Source: Zea mays
Lineage: Eukaryota; Streptophyta; Magnoliopsida; Poales; Poaceae
Reading direction: 5' to 3'
Assembly: GCF_902167145.1 (NCBI RefSeq)
Contig: NC_050100.1
Span: 144,608,439 to 144,672,438 of the forward strand
Length of the DNA stretch: 64,000 bases
Shown here: piece by piece, positions 45,763-58,504 of the stretch
Layout of the letters: every line of letters begins with the position of its first letter
How positions within the stretch are numbered: position 1 is the first letter of the stretch
The notes under the pieces: generated by a model
The model's database searches: none
The model's input: the letters and a program-made list of their open reading frames with translations, nothing else
What the model was told of the DNA's origin: nothing
Position numbers and translations under genes: made by a program

Positions 45763-45841
45763 TTTCTTATATCTAATGTCAAAGGACCCAAAACCGTTTG
45801 GGTACCTAAAATCAAGAACTAAATTTGTTTTGTAGGTTTAT

Positions 45842-48800
45842 GCATCCGGGGGCTCAAGTTGGATCATCGACAGCGGGTGCACAAACCATATGACAGGGGA
45901 GAAGAAAATGTTCTCCTCCTACGAGAAAAACCAAGATCCCCAAAGAGCAATCACATTCAGGGATGGAAATCAAGGTTTGGTCAAAGGATTGGGTAAAATT
46001 GCTATATCACCTGACCATTCCATTTCCAATGTTTTTCTTGTAGATTCTTTAGATTATAACTTGCTTTCAAATTCGCAATTATGTAAAATGGGTTACAACT
46101 GTCTTTTTACGGATATAGGTGTTACTGTCTTTAGAAAAAGTGATGATTCAGTAGCATTTAAGGGAGTGTTAGAGGGTCAGCTATACTTAGTAGATTTTGA
46201 TAGAGCTGAACTCGACACTTGCTTAATTGCTAAGACTAACATGGGCTGGCTCTGGCATCGCCGACTAGCACATGTTGGAATGAAGAATCTTCACAAGCTT
46301 CTAAAGGGAGAACACATTTTGGGACTAACAAATGTTCATTTTGAGAAAGACAGGGTTTGTAGCGCATGTCAGGCAGGGAAGCAAGTTGGTGTTCATCATC
46401 CACACAAGAACATCATGACGACTGACAGGCCACTCGAGCTCCTACACATGGATCTATTCGGCCTGATTGCTTACATAAGCATCGGCGGGAGTAAGTACTG
46501 TCTAGTTATTGTGGATGATTATTCTCGCTTCACTTGGGTATTCTTTCTGCAGGAAAAATCTCACACCCAAGAAACTTCGAAAGGATTCTTGAGACGGGCT
46601 CAAAATGAGTTCAGCTTGAGGATCAAGAAGATAAGAAGCGACAACGGGACGGAGTTCAAGAACTCACAAATCGAAGGCTTCGTTGAGGAGGAGGGCATCA
46701 AGCATGAGTTCTCTTCTCCCTACACCCCATAACAAAATGGTGTAGTGGAGAGGAAGAATAAAACTCTATTGGACATGCCAAGGACCATGCTTGATGAGTA
46801 CAAGACTTTGGATCGGTTTTGGGCGGAGGCGGTCAACATCGCTTGCTACGCCATCAGCTGGTTGTATCTACACCGAATCCTCAAGAAGACATCGTATGAA
46901 CTCCTAATCAGTAAAAAGCCCAATGTTTCATATTTTAGAGTCTTTGGTAGCAAATGTTTTATTCTTGTTAAAAGAGGTAGAAAATCCAAATTTGCTCCTA
47001 AGGCTGTAGAAGGCTTTTTACTTGGTTATGATTCAAACACAAGGGCATATAGAGTCTTTAACAAGTCCACTGGATTAGTTGAAGTTTCTTGTGACATTGT
47101 GTTTGATGAGACTAACGGCACTCAAGTAGAGCAAGTTGATCTTGATGAGCTAGATGATGAAGAGGCTCCGTGCGTCGCGCTAAGGAACATGTCCATTGGG
47201 GATGTGTGTCCTAAGGAATCCGAAGAGCCTCCACAAGCACAAGATCAACCATCTTCCTCCATGCAAGCATCTCCACCAACTCAAGATGAGGATGAGGCTC
47301 AAGATGATGAAAGCAAAGATCAAGAAGATGAGTCACCTCAAGAGGAGAGCAACGATCAAGGGGGACATGCCCATGATCAAGATAAGGAAGATGAACAAGT
47401 TCCAAGGCCGCCACACCCAAGAGTCCACCAAGCAATTCAACGAGATCACCCCGTGAACACCATCCTCGGCGATATTCAAAAGGGGGTAACTACTCGATCT
47501 CGTGTTGCTCATTTTTGTGAACATTACTCTTTTGTTTCCTCTATTGAGCCACACAAGGTAGAGGAAGCACTACAAGATTCAGATTGTGTGGTGGCAATGC
47601 AAGAGGAGCTCAACAACTTCACAAGGAATGAGGTATGGCATTTAGTTCCACGTCCTAACCAAAATGTTGTAGGAACCAAGTGGGTCTTCCACAACAAACA
47701 AGATGAGCATGGTGTGGTGACAAGGAAAAAAGCCCGACTTGTGGCCAAGGGATATTCACAAGTCGAAGGTTTGGATTTCGGTGAAACCTATGCACCCGTA
47801 GCTAGGCTTGAGTCAATTCGCATTTTACTTTCCTATGCTACTTACCATGGCTTTAAGCTTTACCAAATGGACGTGAAAAGTGCCTTCCTCAATGGACCAA
47901 TCAAGGAGGAGGTCTATGTTGAGCAACCTCTCGGCTTTGAAGATAGTGAGTATCCCAATCACGTATATAAACTCTCTAAGGCGCTTTATGGGCTCAAGCA
48001 AGCCCCAAGAGCATGGTATAAATGCCTAAGAGATTTTCTTATCACTAATGGCTTCAAAGTCGGAAAAGCCGATCCTACTTTATTTACTAAAACTCTTGCA
48101 AATGATTTGTTTGTATGCCAAATTTGTGTTGATGATATTATATTTGGGTCTACTAACGAATCTACATGTGAGGAATTTAGTAGGATCATGACACAAAAAT
48201 TCGAGATGTCTATGATGGGGGAGTTGAAGTATTTCTTGGGATTTCAAGTGAAGCAACTCCAAGAGGGCACCTTCATTAGTCAAACAAAGTACATTCAAGA
48301 TATACTCAACAAGTTTGGGATGAAGGATGCCAAGCCCATCAAGACACCCATGGGAACAAATGGGCATCTTGACCTCGACACGGGAGGTAAATCCGTAGAT
48401 CAAAAGGTATACCGGTCGATGATAGGTTCTTTGCTCTATTTATGTGCATCTCGACCGGATATTGTGCTTTCCGTATGTATGTGTGCAAGATTCCAAGCCG
48501 ATCCTAAGGAATCTCACCTTAGGGCCGTAAAACGAATCTTGAGATATTTAGTTTATACTCCTAAGTTTGGTCTTTGGTACCCTAGAGGATCAACATTTGA
48601 TTTAATTGGTTATTCGGATGCCGATTGGGCAGGGTGTAAAATTAATAGAAAGAGCACATTGGGGACTTGCCAGTTCTTGGGAAGGTCTCTGGTGTCTTGG
48701 GCTTCAAAGAAGCAAAATTCTGTTGCTCTTTCTATCGCCGAGGCTGAGTATATTGCCGCAGGCCATTGTTGCGCGCAATTGCTTTGGATGAGGCAAACCC

Positions 48801-49078
48801 TTAGAGACTATGGTTACAAATTAACCAAAGTTCCTCTTCTATGTGATAATGAGAGTGCAATCCGCATGGCAGATAATCCCGTTGAACATAGCCGCACTAA
48901 ACACATAGCCATTCGGTATCATTTTCTTAGGGATCACCAACAAAAGGGGGATATCGAGATTGCATATATTAACACCAAAGAACAATTAGCCGATATCTTT
49001 ACCAAGCCACTAGATGAACAATCATTTAACAAACTTAGGCATGAGCTAAATATTCTTGATTCTCGGAATTTCTTTTGA
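45842..49078 (+). pseudogene. pol: Copia pol, one stop and a changed RT motif
   Basis: Protease has WIIDSGCTNHM (DSG at 45869-45877). The integrase HHCC finger (LWHRRLAH … CSACQAGKQ) and core (DDYSR … IRSDNGTEF … VVERKN) follow, then an acidic linker (47150-47400), RT ([10 protein letters not shown] … [11 protein letters not shown]) and RNase H ([10 protein letters not shown] … ADIFTKPL). A single stop, TAA at 46730-46732, sits in PYTP*QNG where CAA is expected. The RT catalytic line reads [10 protein letters not shown], with Cys (TGT, 48125-48127) for the usual Tyr of YVDD. The rest is open to TGA at 49076. It is otherwise the best-kept coding region of the window. Confidence 0.93.
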
Positions 49079-49849
49079 TGTTTTTGCACACATAGCTCAA
49101 TAATATACTTTTGATCATATCTCTTTCATGTGCTATGACTAATGTGTTTTCAAGTACATTTCATGCTAAGTCATAGATTGAAAGGGAAAAGGAGTCTTCG
49201 GCAAAGACAAAGGCTTCCACTCCACTCCATCAAATTACTCACCCTTCGTCGTCGCTCCACGCAACTCTCCAAAGGGCTTATATTTCACTCAAGTATTCGT
49301 TTTTGGCGATTCATGCCAAAGGGGGAGAAAGTATTAGCCCAAAGCAAAAGGACCGCACCACCACCAATTTTTCAAAAATTTGAGTTAAGAAAAGATTTTT
49401 GAATTGATGATCTTTCAATCGGTATCTTATTTTTGATAGAATTTCAAATTGGTACAACCTCTTCAAAACTAATATCTAAAACCCTCTTGAACACTAAGAG
49501 GAGAATTTTATTAAGGGGGAGTTTTGTTTAGTCAAAGGAAAAGCATTTGAAACAGGGCGAGAAAATTTCAAATCTTGAAAATGCTTCTCAAAATCTTATT
49601 CATTTACCTTTGACCATTTGCAAAAGGACTTTGAAAAGAAGTTACAAAAGAATTTGCAAAAACAAAACATGTGGTGTAAGCGTGGTCAAAAATGTTAAAA
49701 ATAAAGAAATCAATCCATGCGCATCTTATGAGAATTTATTGGTTCAATTCTTAGTATCCTTTGCACTTACATTATGCAAACTAGTTCAATTATGCACTTC
49801 TATATTTGCTTTGGTTTGTGTTGGCATCAATCACCAAAAAGGGGGAGAT
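49079..49849 (+). other. Region between Copia pol and 3' LTR
   Basis: It is 771 bases long, without a convincing gene. It ends with the polypurine tract AAAAAGGGGGAGAT (49836-49849), and a similar AAAGGGGGAG run occurs near 49319. Many SIRE-type elements carry extra sequence or env-like frames here; I see only short open frames. The tandem duplication begins at 49599. Confidence 0.6.
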
Positions 49850-50882
49850 TGAAAGGGAAATAGGCTTACACCTTTTCCCAAATTGATTTTGGTGGTTGAA
49901 ATGCCCAACACAAATAATTGGACTAACAAGTTTGCTCTAGATTATGAGTTCTACATGTGCCAAAGGTACACAACAAACCAATAAAAAGACCGAGAAAGGA
50001 TTCAAATATTGAGAGCTAAAGTCAGCCGAAGTGTGCCCTGGTCTAGCGCACCGGACTGTCCGGTGTGCCACCGGATAGTGTCTGGTGCACCAGGGACTCC
50101 AACTCCGAACTGCTCACCTTCGGGAATTCTGGAGACCGCTCCGCTATAATTCACCGGACTGTCCGGTGGCGCACCGGACTGTCTGGTGTGCCAACAGAGC
50201 AACGGCTACTTCGCGCCAACGGTCGGAATCCAACGGCCAGGTGACGTGGTAGGCGCACCGGACAGTGTCCGATGGCGCACCGGACTGTCCGGTGCGCCAT
50301 GCGACAGTAGCCTTCACCAAACGGCTAGTTTGGTGGTTGGGGCTATAAATTCCCCCAACCACCCACCATTCATTGCATCCAAGTTTTCAATACAAGACAC
50401 ACCAAAGAGATCAAATCCTCTCCCAAGTCCAAAGATCATTCCAATCAAATAGTGACTAGTGAGAGAGTGACTTGTGTTCATTTGAGCTCTTGCGCTTGGA
50501 TTGCTTCTTTTTCTCATTCTTTCTTGTGATCAACTCAATTGTAACCGAGGCAAGAGACACCAATTGTGTGGTGGTCCTTGTGGGGACTTTGTGTCCCGTT
50601 TGATTGAGAAGAGAAGCTCACTCGGTCTAAGTGACCGTTTGAGAGAGGGAAAGGGTTGAAAGAGACCCGGTCTTTGTGACCACCTCAACGCGGAGTAGGT
50701 TTGCAAGAACCGAACCTCAGTAAAACAAATCCTTGTGTCTCACTCTTTGCTTTGCTCGCGATTTGTTTTTCGCCCTCTCTCTCGGACTCGTTCATATTTC
50801 TAACGCTAACCCGGCTTGTAGTTGTGCTTAAGTTTATAAATTTCAGATTCGCCATATTCACCCCCCCTCTAGGCGACTTTCA
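49850..50882 (+). repeat. 3' LTR of the Copia element
   Basis: This 1,033-bp repeat starts TGAAAGGGAAATAGG and ends CGACTTTCA. TATAAAT lies at 50344. CACCGGAC…GTCCGGTG palindromes are clustered at 50047-50300. It lacks about 140 bases present in the 5' LTR. Confidence 0.92.
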
Positions 50883-51282
50883 TAAACTCTGTATGTAATC
50901 GTTGAGGGCATAAATGTAATAGCGTACGAACCCTTGCGGTTGCCTATAAATAGATGAACAATACCCCTGTACTGTTCACGCTGGATTATAATTGCTCTCG
51001 CGTCAACACCTTGAAACAAGCCGATGGTATCAATGTAATATAAATTATGTTAATGTCCATGTGTATATCATGAAATAAATATATGAATGAATGGATGGAT
51101 AACATATATTATCTCTATGGATTCTTATTCTCATAAATGATGAAGGTATGTCCTTCATGACCTTTGTTTGAAGATCATTATATCAGAAAGGAGATAATTC
51201 TTTGGAGGACGAAAGTCCTTAATCATTAACAATTGTGTTGCCTTGTTATTGATCCACAGCATTTGAGAACAAGTGACCGAAA
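50883..51282 (+). repeat. 5' LTR of the huck-like element, second part
   Basis: It resumes at TAAAC and contains TATAAATA (50945-50952) followed by GAACAATACCCCTGTACTGTTC. The LTR end is GTGACCGAAA where the 3' LTR has GTGACCAACA. The primer-binding site TGGCGCCCACC follows at 51284. Confidence 0.88.
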
Positions 51283-51351
51283 TTGGCGCCCACCTTTGGT
51301 GAACTCAAATGACCACCTTCGACAACAAGAGCTTGAGTAACCACCTTCGTC

Positions 51352-52975
51352 ATGCCGCCGAAGAAGGTAATAGCGCCAGGGGCTGCCCTTGAACCGCTGG
51401 ACATCAACCAAGAAGGGCTCCCTCTGAGAGAAGTCCGAAACCAGAAAAGGAAGGGCATTAGCCCAACACCACACGAAGAGGAGCTAGATCAAGAGATCAG
51501 AGATCTAGAGGCCATCCACCAACAAGTGGAGAGAAGAAGGGAGAAAATGCTTTGGCTAGCTTAACTCTAAAAGAAGATTGATGAAGCTACCGAAGAGATG
51601 CACGATATCACACAAGACAACGAGCAAGGACGAAGGCCACAGCAGAGAGCGCTTCGTCAAGAAAGCCCAAGCTATGATGATGTATGGTATGACGATTTTA
51701 ATCATGGTAACTTTGCTTTTGATGATGCTTCTCCCCTAGCAGCAGAGTTGAAGGCTACCCCATGGCTACCTTCGTACAAACCACCACAATCCCCATGTAT
51801 GACGGGCATTCTAACCCGAAGTAGTTCCTCGTGAGCTACGAAGCAACCATATCATCATATGGTGGCAACACTGCCGTCATGGCAAAGTCCTTCGTCATGG
51901 CAGTCAGGAGTGTGGCTCAAACGTGATGTTCTTCCCTTCAACCGGAACAATCACGTCATGGCAGAAGCTGAAGGATATGCTAGTAACCAGCTTTTAGGGT
52001 TTCCAGATGAAGCCAGTGACTACTCAAGCTCTATTACAATGCACACAGGACCATGAGGAATACTTGCAGGCGTATGTCCGAAGATTTCTGCGTCTCAGAG
52101 CTCAGGAGCCAATGGTGCCAAATGAGATTGTTATTGAAGCTATGATCAAGGGGCTTCGACCAGGACCAACATCGCAGTATTTCGCCAGGAACCCCCACAA
52201 ACTCTAGAGAAGCGTATATAGAAGATGGACGAGTACATCAGAGCAGACAATGACTTTTGACAAAGAAGGGAAGAGACCTACAGATACTCTGAGATGACTA
52301 GGGGCTTTGGAGGAAGACTCCACCCAAGGCATCAGAGCAGATAATGACTTCCGGCAAAGAAGGGAAGAGGCCTACAGATACTCTGAGATGACTAGGGGCA
52401 TTGGAGGAAGACTCCACCCAAGGCATGTCAGGACGATCCATAATCCTAGCTCAAGTGAAGACAGGGTAAGTCATACTCAAGGACATCAACACAACTCTCA
52501 ATCATTAGGAACACAACAAAGCTCCTTCAGGCCACCAGCCCCAAGAGGCAGAGGAGGAAGAAGCTTCGAAGGAAGATTCAGCTCGCAACTAAGAAGGTTG
52601 TTTTGCTTGTTTTGTGGAGAAGATAAGGGGCATACAACAAGGACATGCCAAGTCACGATACAAAAGCAAAAGGAAATAGCTAAGGCCGAAGCACGATAGA
52701 ATCAGTCGAAGTATGTCCTACATACTGCTTCGTGCTATTCCCCATACATTCCCGAGTATGTGGGCAACCAACAACCCACAATATCAGTTGCTTCGGCAAT
52801 CCACTCCCCAGCTACATGGGCCCTACCACCACCGCCACCACTCATGGCTCCAACTTCGTCTCACAATCAACAGCCAGAAGGGCACCGCCAAGTTCAACAA
52901 CAACGCGACGCACGCGAAGAGTCCGAAGCTCGGTTAGTCAATAGCACTGTACAAGAATCGAGACACATTTACTAA
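51352..52975 (+). pseudogene. gag: gag of the huck-like element, copy 1
   Basis: It starts MPPKKVIAPGAALEP at 51352. A charged helical part is followed by two in-frame TAA codons (51562 and 51568, CAA expected), then an acidic stretch, a frameshift near 51790, the gag domain in shifted frames (SYEATISSYGG … MAKSFVMA … LRAQEPMVPNEIVIEAMIKGLRPG) and an Arg/Gly-rich zinc knuckle (CLFCGEDKGHTTRTC, near 52604-52650). A 94-bp tandem duplication at about 52237-52424 causes another shift. The frame ends at TAA 52973-52975. No protease or RT follows. Confidence 0.85.
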
Positions 52976-53126
52976 GGCAACAGAGGGGCTCAATCAAAAA
53001 CTTTCACTCAATGTAATTTTCATTTCTCTTGCTTTTATGTCTCTACTCTAAAGATAATCTAAGAAGGAATAACCTTCGGTCTGTTGTAATAAATCTGAAG
53101 TTACACCATCGAGTGTAACAGAAAAA

Positions 53127-53425
53127 GTGAGGAAGCTCCAAAGTCATTCCTATAGGGATGCAGAGCTAAAATACCACCTAAAGTAAAAGGTGAAGAAGAT
53201 CTAGAGTCGTTACTAAGGGGATGCAGAGCTTAGCTCCAAAGTCGTTCCTACGGGGATGCAGAGCTAAAATGCTACCTAAGTAAAAGTTGAAGAAGCTCCA
53301 AAGTCATTCCTAAGGGGATGCAGAGCTTAGCTCAAAAGTTGTTCCTACGGGGATACAGAGCTAAAATATCACCTTAGTAAAAGGTGAAGAGACTCCAAAG
53401 TCGTTCCTAAGGCGATGCAGAGTCT
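53127..53425 (+). repeat. Tandem repeats after gag, copy 1
   Basis: Five units with the core TCCAAAGTCGTTCCTA and GGGGATGCAGAGC, separated by 'aaaataccacctaagtaaaaggtgaagaa'. It is the same core as in the arrays at 10280-10620 and 18985-19335, and lies between the gag end and the antisense gene's end. Confidence 0.82.
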
Positions 53426-53947
53426 TACTTTTATGAAGTGTTTATGCATTAACATTTGTTGCATCATATCATCGCATCATGCTACACAACATCACATCAT
53501 TCATCATCTCGCATCATCCGAAGCAGTGGAAAAAAGAAGGCAAATTGCTCCTTCAAAACATACTGGCTAACCACGAGGTTAGTCCTATTTTTGACAAGGA
53601 ATTATGGAAGGATGTTCCAACAATGGTATTCTTATGCAAAGATCTATGGCTTTGGCAACGACATTTCTTATGCAAGCTCCATGCCTTCGGCAATAGGTAT
53701 TTCTTATATAAAGTCTACGACAAGATCTTCGAAGTTTAATAATGACACTTCGGCCGAAAAGAGGATTTTTTTTCTTTATGAAGCGTGAAAAGAAGGGAAG
53801 GTGTCTTTTTGCCTATCGGCTAAAAAACGGTACGTATGAAGATTTCACGCTACATGAAGAAATATATTACAGCATGAGATATAAAGTTGACAATTGTTTT
53901 TTACATAACAAGAGCAGTACACAAAAATTCTACAAGAAATATAAAAT

Positions 53948-54677
53948 CTATTCATCCTCTTTCAGAATCTGTTTAGCAGCTTCATTCAATAGTCTGTTCA
54001 CAGCTTCGTCAATAGCTTCATTTGCTATCCTAATCACATCAAGAGAGCCCTTCAAGGCTGGATCGGCCTTAGGGTCGTACGGCTCCGGAGGAGGAGAAAG
54101 TTCCGCTACATAAAATATAGTTTTGTCAGATACGAAGCTAGAGCACTTACGAAGATAGAGTGCGACACAAACATACCTATACGCCTTTCCCGCTCTGCAG
54201 CTTCTACAGTTCTCCTAGCCTCCTCTGAAGCTCGGTGGGTTTCTTCTTCATTTTGGCTGATAGCTTCGTTCGCTATCACCCTTCCACCATTCATCCACAC
54301 TTCAGAGTAATATTTCCCGCCATGGGCAGTAGCTTCAGCTAAAGGTTCCTTAATATCATTCACTCAAACTAAGAAATTTGGCCGAATTACAGCCTTTGCA
54401 TCCTCACAACCAGCTTTTTCTAGGAGTGAGACGGCTCCTCGGGCACCGGCGAAGGCGCAAAAATCTCCTCTATACTAAGAATTTCATCAAAAGATTTGGT
54501 TTTGCCATCGATCCATCGGATAACCGCGTCAGGATCACCACGGATAAAGTTCTGCTCTGTAGACAATGCACCAACTTTACCAAAACTATTTTTCAACTTA
54601 TTGTAACATTCCATAGAAACATTGTAGCACTCCTCTTTCGCCTGACGAAGCTCCTCGACATTTGTAACTCTTAACCG
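53948..54677 (-). pseudogene. Truncated antisense gene, duplicated copy
   Basis: This is the 3' part of the huck-like antisense gene: a segment ending EECYNVSMECYNKLKNSFGKVG, a C-terminal exon (EVWMNGGRVIANEAI…) with an intron at 54176-54106 (GTATGTTTG…TTATGTAG), and a last exon to the stop at 53950-53948 (…AKQILKEDE). It is cut at 54677 by the duplication junction, so it has no start or promoter. Sequence from 54628 to 54677 (VTNVEELRQAKEE) is kept here but lost from copy 2. Confidence 0.78.
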
Positions 54678-54928
54678 TTCATTTACCTTTGACCATTTGC
54701 AAAAGGACTTTGAAAAGAAGTTACAAAAGAATTTGCAAAAACAAAACATGTGGTGTAAGCGTGGTCAAAAATGTTAAAAATAAAGAAATCAATCCATGCG
54801 CATCTTATGAGAATTTATTGGTTCAATTCTTAGTATCCTTTGCACTTACATTATGCAAACTAGTTCAATTATGCACTTCTATATTTGCTTTGGTTTGTGT
54901 TGGCATCAATCACCAAAAAGGGGGAGAT

Positions 54929-55962
54929 TGAAAGGGAAATAGGCTTACACCTTTTCCCAAATTGATTTTGGTGGTTGAAATGCCCAACACAAATAATTGG
55001 ACTAACAAGTTTGCTCTAGATTATGAGTTATACATGTGCCAAAGGTACACAACAAACCAATAAAAAGACCGAGAAAGGATTCAAATATTGAGAGCTAAAG
55101 TCAGCCGAAGTGTGCCCTGGTCTGGCGCACCGGACTGTCCGGTGTGCCACTGGATAGTGTCTGGTGCACCAGGGACTCCAACTCCGAACTGCTCACCTTC
55201 GGGAATTCTGGAGACCGCTCCGCTATAATTCACCGGACTGTCCGGTGGCGCACCGGACTGTCTGGTGTGCCAGCAGAGCAACGGCTACTTCGTGCCAACG
55301 GTCGGAATCCAACGGCCAGGTGACGTGGTAGGCGCACCGGACAGTGTCCGATGGCGCACCGGACTGTCCGGTGCGCCATGCGACAGTAGCCTTCACCAAA
55401 CGGCTAGTTTGGTGGTTGGGGCTATAAATTCCCCCAACCACCCACCATTCATTGCATCCAAGTTTTCAATACAAGACACACCAAAGAGATCAAATCCTCT
55501 CCCAAGTCCAAAGATCATTCCAATCAAATAGTGACTAGTGAGAGAGTGACTTGTGTTCATTTGAGCTCTTGCGCTTGGATTGCTTCTTTTTCTCATTCTT
55601 TCTTGTGATCAACTCAATTGTAACCGAGGCAAGAGACACCAATTGTGTGGTGGTCCTTGTGGGGACTTTGTGTCCCGTTTGATTGAGAAGAGAAGCTCAC
55701 TCGGTCTAAGTGACCGTTTGAGAGAGGGAAAGGGTTGAAAGAGACCCGGTCTTTGTGACCACCTCAATGGGGAGTAGGTTTGCAAGAACCGAACCTCGGT
55801 AAAACAAATCCTTGTGTCTCACTCTTTGCTTTGCTCGCGATTTGTTTTTCGCCCTCTCTCTCTCGGACTCGTTCATATTTCTAACGCTAACCCGGCTTGT
55901 AGTTGTGCTTAAGTTTATAAATTTCAGATTCGCCATATTCACCCCCCTCTAGGCGACTTTCA
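54929..55962 (+). repeat. Third Copia LTR, made by the tandem duplication
   Basis: A near-identical copy of 49850-50882, preceded by the same polypurine tract and followed by the same TAAAC and huck-like LTR sequence. It did not arise by a new insertion. Confidence 0.93.
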
Positions 55963-56362
55963 TAAACTCTGTATGTAATCGTTGAGGGCATAAATGTAAT
56001 AGCGTACGAACCCTTGCGGTTGCCTATAAATAGATGAACAATACCCCTGTACTGTTCACGCTGGATTATAATTGCTCTCGCGTCAACACCTTGAAACAAG
56101 CCGATGGTATCAATGTAATATAAATTATGTTAATGTCCATGTGTATATCATGAAATAAATATATGAATGAATGGATGGATAACATATATTATCTCTATGG
56201 ATTCTTATTCTCATAAATGATGAAGGTATGTCCTTCATGACCTTTGTTTGAAGATCATTATATCAGAAAGGAGATAATTCTTTGGAGGACGAAAGTCCTT
56301 AATCATTAACAATTGTGTTGCCTTGTTATTGATCCACAGCATTTGAGAACAAGTGACCGAAA
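55963..56362 (+). repeat. Duplicated huck-like LTR second part
   Basis: A copy of 50883-51282, with TATAAATA near 56025 and a primer-binding site at about 56364. Confidence 0.9.
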
Positions 56363-56431
56363 TTGGCGCCCACCTTTGGTGAACTCAAATGACCACCTTC
56401 GACAACAAGAGCTTGAGTAACCACCTTCGTC

Positions 56432-58055
56432 ATGCCGCCGAAGAAGGTAATAGCGCCAGGGGCTGCCCTTGAACCGCTGGACATCAACCAAGAAGGGCTC
56501 CCTCTGAGAGAAGCCCGAAACCAGAAAAGGAAGGGCATTAGCCCAACACCACACGAAGAGGAGCTAGATCAAGAGATCAGAGATCTAGAGGCCATCCACC
56601 AACAAGTGGAGAGAAGAAGGGAGAAAATGCTTTGGCTAGCTTAACTCTAAAAGAAGATTGATGAAGCTGCCGAAGAGATGCACGATATCACACAAGACAA
56701 CGAGCAAGGACGAAGGCCACAGCAGAGAGCGCTTCGTCAAGAAAGCCCAAGCTATGATGATGTATGGTATGACGATTTTAATCATGGTAACTTTGCTTTT
56801 GATGATGCTTCTCCCCTAGCAGCAGAGTTGAAGGCTACCCCATGGCTACCTTCGTACAAACCACCACAATCCCCATGTATGACGGGCATTCTAACCCGAA
56901 GTAGTTCCTCGTGAGCTACGAAGCAACCATATCATCATATGGTGGCAACACTGCCGTCATGGCAAAGTCCTTCGTCATGGCAGTCAGGAGTGTGGCTCAA
57001 ACGTGATGTTCTTCCCTTCAACCGGAACAATCACGTCATGGCAGAAGCTGAAGGATATGCTAGTAACCCGCTTCTAGGGTTTCCAGATGAAGCCAGTGAC
57101 TACTCAAGCTCTATTACAATGCACACAGGACCATGAGGAATACTTGCAGGCGTATGTCCGAAGATTTCTGCGTCTCAGAGCTCAGGAGCCAATGGTGCCA
57201 AATGAGATTGTTATTGAAGCTATGATCAAGGGGCTTCGACCAGGACCAACATCGCAGTATTTCGCCAGGAACCCCCACAAACTCTAGAGAAGCGTATATA
57301 GAAGATGGACGAGTACATCAGAGCAGACAATGACTTTTGACAAAGAAGGGAAGAGACCTACAGATACTCTGAGATGACTAGGGGCTTTGGAGGAAGACTC
57401 CACCCAAGGCATCAGAGCAGATAATGACTTCCGGCAAAGAAGGGAAGAGGCCTACAAATACTCTGAGATGACTAGGGGCATTGGAGGAAGACTCCACCCA
57501 AGGCATGTCAGGACGATCCATAATCCTAGCTCAAGTGAAGACAGGGTAAGTCATACTCAAGGGCATCAACACAACTCTCAATCATTAGGAACACAACAAA
57601 GCTCCTTCAGGCCACCAGCCCCAAGAGGCAGAGGAGGAAGAAGCTTCGAAGGAAGATTCAGCTCGCAACTAAGAAGGTTGTTTTGCTTGTTTTGTGGAGA
57701 AGATAAGGGGCATACAACAAGGACATGCCAAGTCACGATACAAAAGCAAAAGGAAATAGCTAAGGCCGAAGCACGATAGAATCAGTCGAAGTATGTCCTA
57801 CATACTGCTTCGTGCTATTCCCCATACATTCCCGAGTATGTGGGCAACCAACAACCCACATTATCAGTTGCTTCGGCAATCCACTCCCCAGCTACATGGG
57901 CCCTACCACCACCGCCACCACTCATGGCTCCAACTTCGTCTCACAATCAACAGCCAGAAGGGCACCGCCAAGTTCAACAACAACGCGACGCACGCGAAGA
58001 GTCCGAAGCTCGGTTAGTCAATAGCACTGTACAAGAATCGAGACACATTTACTAA
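56432..58055 (+). pseudogene. gag: gag of the huck-like element, copy 2
   Basis: It is nearly identical to 51352-52975 and shares both TAA codons, the frameshift and the 94-bp internal duplication, so all of those defects came before the 5-kb duplication. Differences include REVRNQ against REARNQ, and YRYSEM against YKYSEM. Confidence 0.88.
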
Positions 58056-58205
58056 GGCAACAGAGGGGCTCAATCAAAAACTTTCACTCAATGTAATTTT
58101 CATTTCTCTTGCTTTTATGTCTCTACTCTAAAGATAATCTAAGAAGGAATAACCTTCGGTCTGTTGTAATAAATCTGAAGTTACACCATCGAGTGTAACA
58201 GAAAA

Positions 58206-58504
58206 AGTGAGGAAGCTCCAAAGTCATTCCTATAGGGATGCAGAGCTAAAATACCACCTAAAGTAAAAGGTGAAGAAGATCTAGAGTCGTTACTAAGGGG
58301 ATGCAGAGCTTAGCTCCAAAGTCGTTCCTACGGGGATGCAGAGCTAAAATGCTACCTAAGTAAAAGTTGAAGAAGCTCCAAAGTCATTCCTAAGGGGATG
58401 CAGAGCTTAGCTCAAAAGTTGTTCCTACGGGGATACAGAGCTAAAATATCACCTTAGTAAAAGGTGAAGAGACTCCAAAGTCGTTCCTAAGGCGATGCAG
58501 AGTC
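58206..58504 (+). repeat. Tandem repeats after gag, copy 2
   Basis: A copy of 53127-53425. Confidence 0.82.

Larger units (their letters stand above)
41485..50882 (+). mobile_element. Ty1/Copia element, Opie/Ji-like (SIRE lineage)
   Basis: The target-site duplication is TAAAC at 41480-41484 and 50883-50887, perfect. LTRs start TGAAAGGGAAATAGG and end GGCGACTTTCA. The order is LTR, tRNA-Met primer-binding site, gag with a zinc knuckle, protease, integrase, RT, RNase H, a long non-coding stretch, polypurine tract and LTR. Integrase lies before RT, which defines Copia. The 5' LTR holds a solo Tat LTR. Both gag and pol have stops. Confidence 0.93.
49599..54677 (+). repeat. Tandem duplication, copy 1 (about 5.08 kb)
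   Basis: This unit covers the end of the Copia element (from the post-pol region), the Copia 3' LTR, the second part of the huck-like LTR, gag, the repeat array and the first part of the antisense gene. Copy 2 follows directly at 54678. Equivalent points are 5,079-5,080 bases apart throughout, and by eye the copies differ at only about 20 positions. At the junction huck-like antisense sequence ending TTAACCG joins Copia sequence TTCATTTACC. Confidence 0.95.

Noticed and set aside
47196..47456. Extra small gene within Copia pol
   Set aside because: It is a shadow frame of the acidic linker between integrase and RT.
54678..55962. A second Copia insertion
   Set aside because: It has the same flanks, same polypurine tract and same 5-kb register as 49599-50882, so it is part of the tandem duplication and has no 5' LTR of its own.
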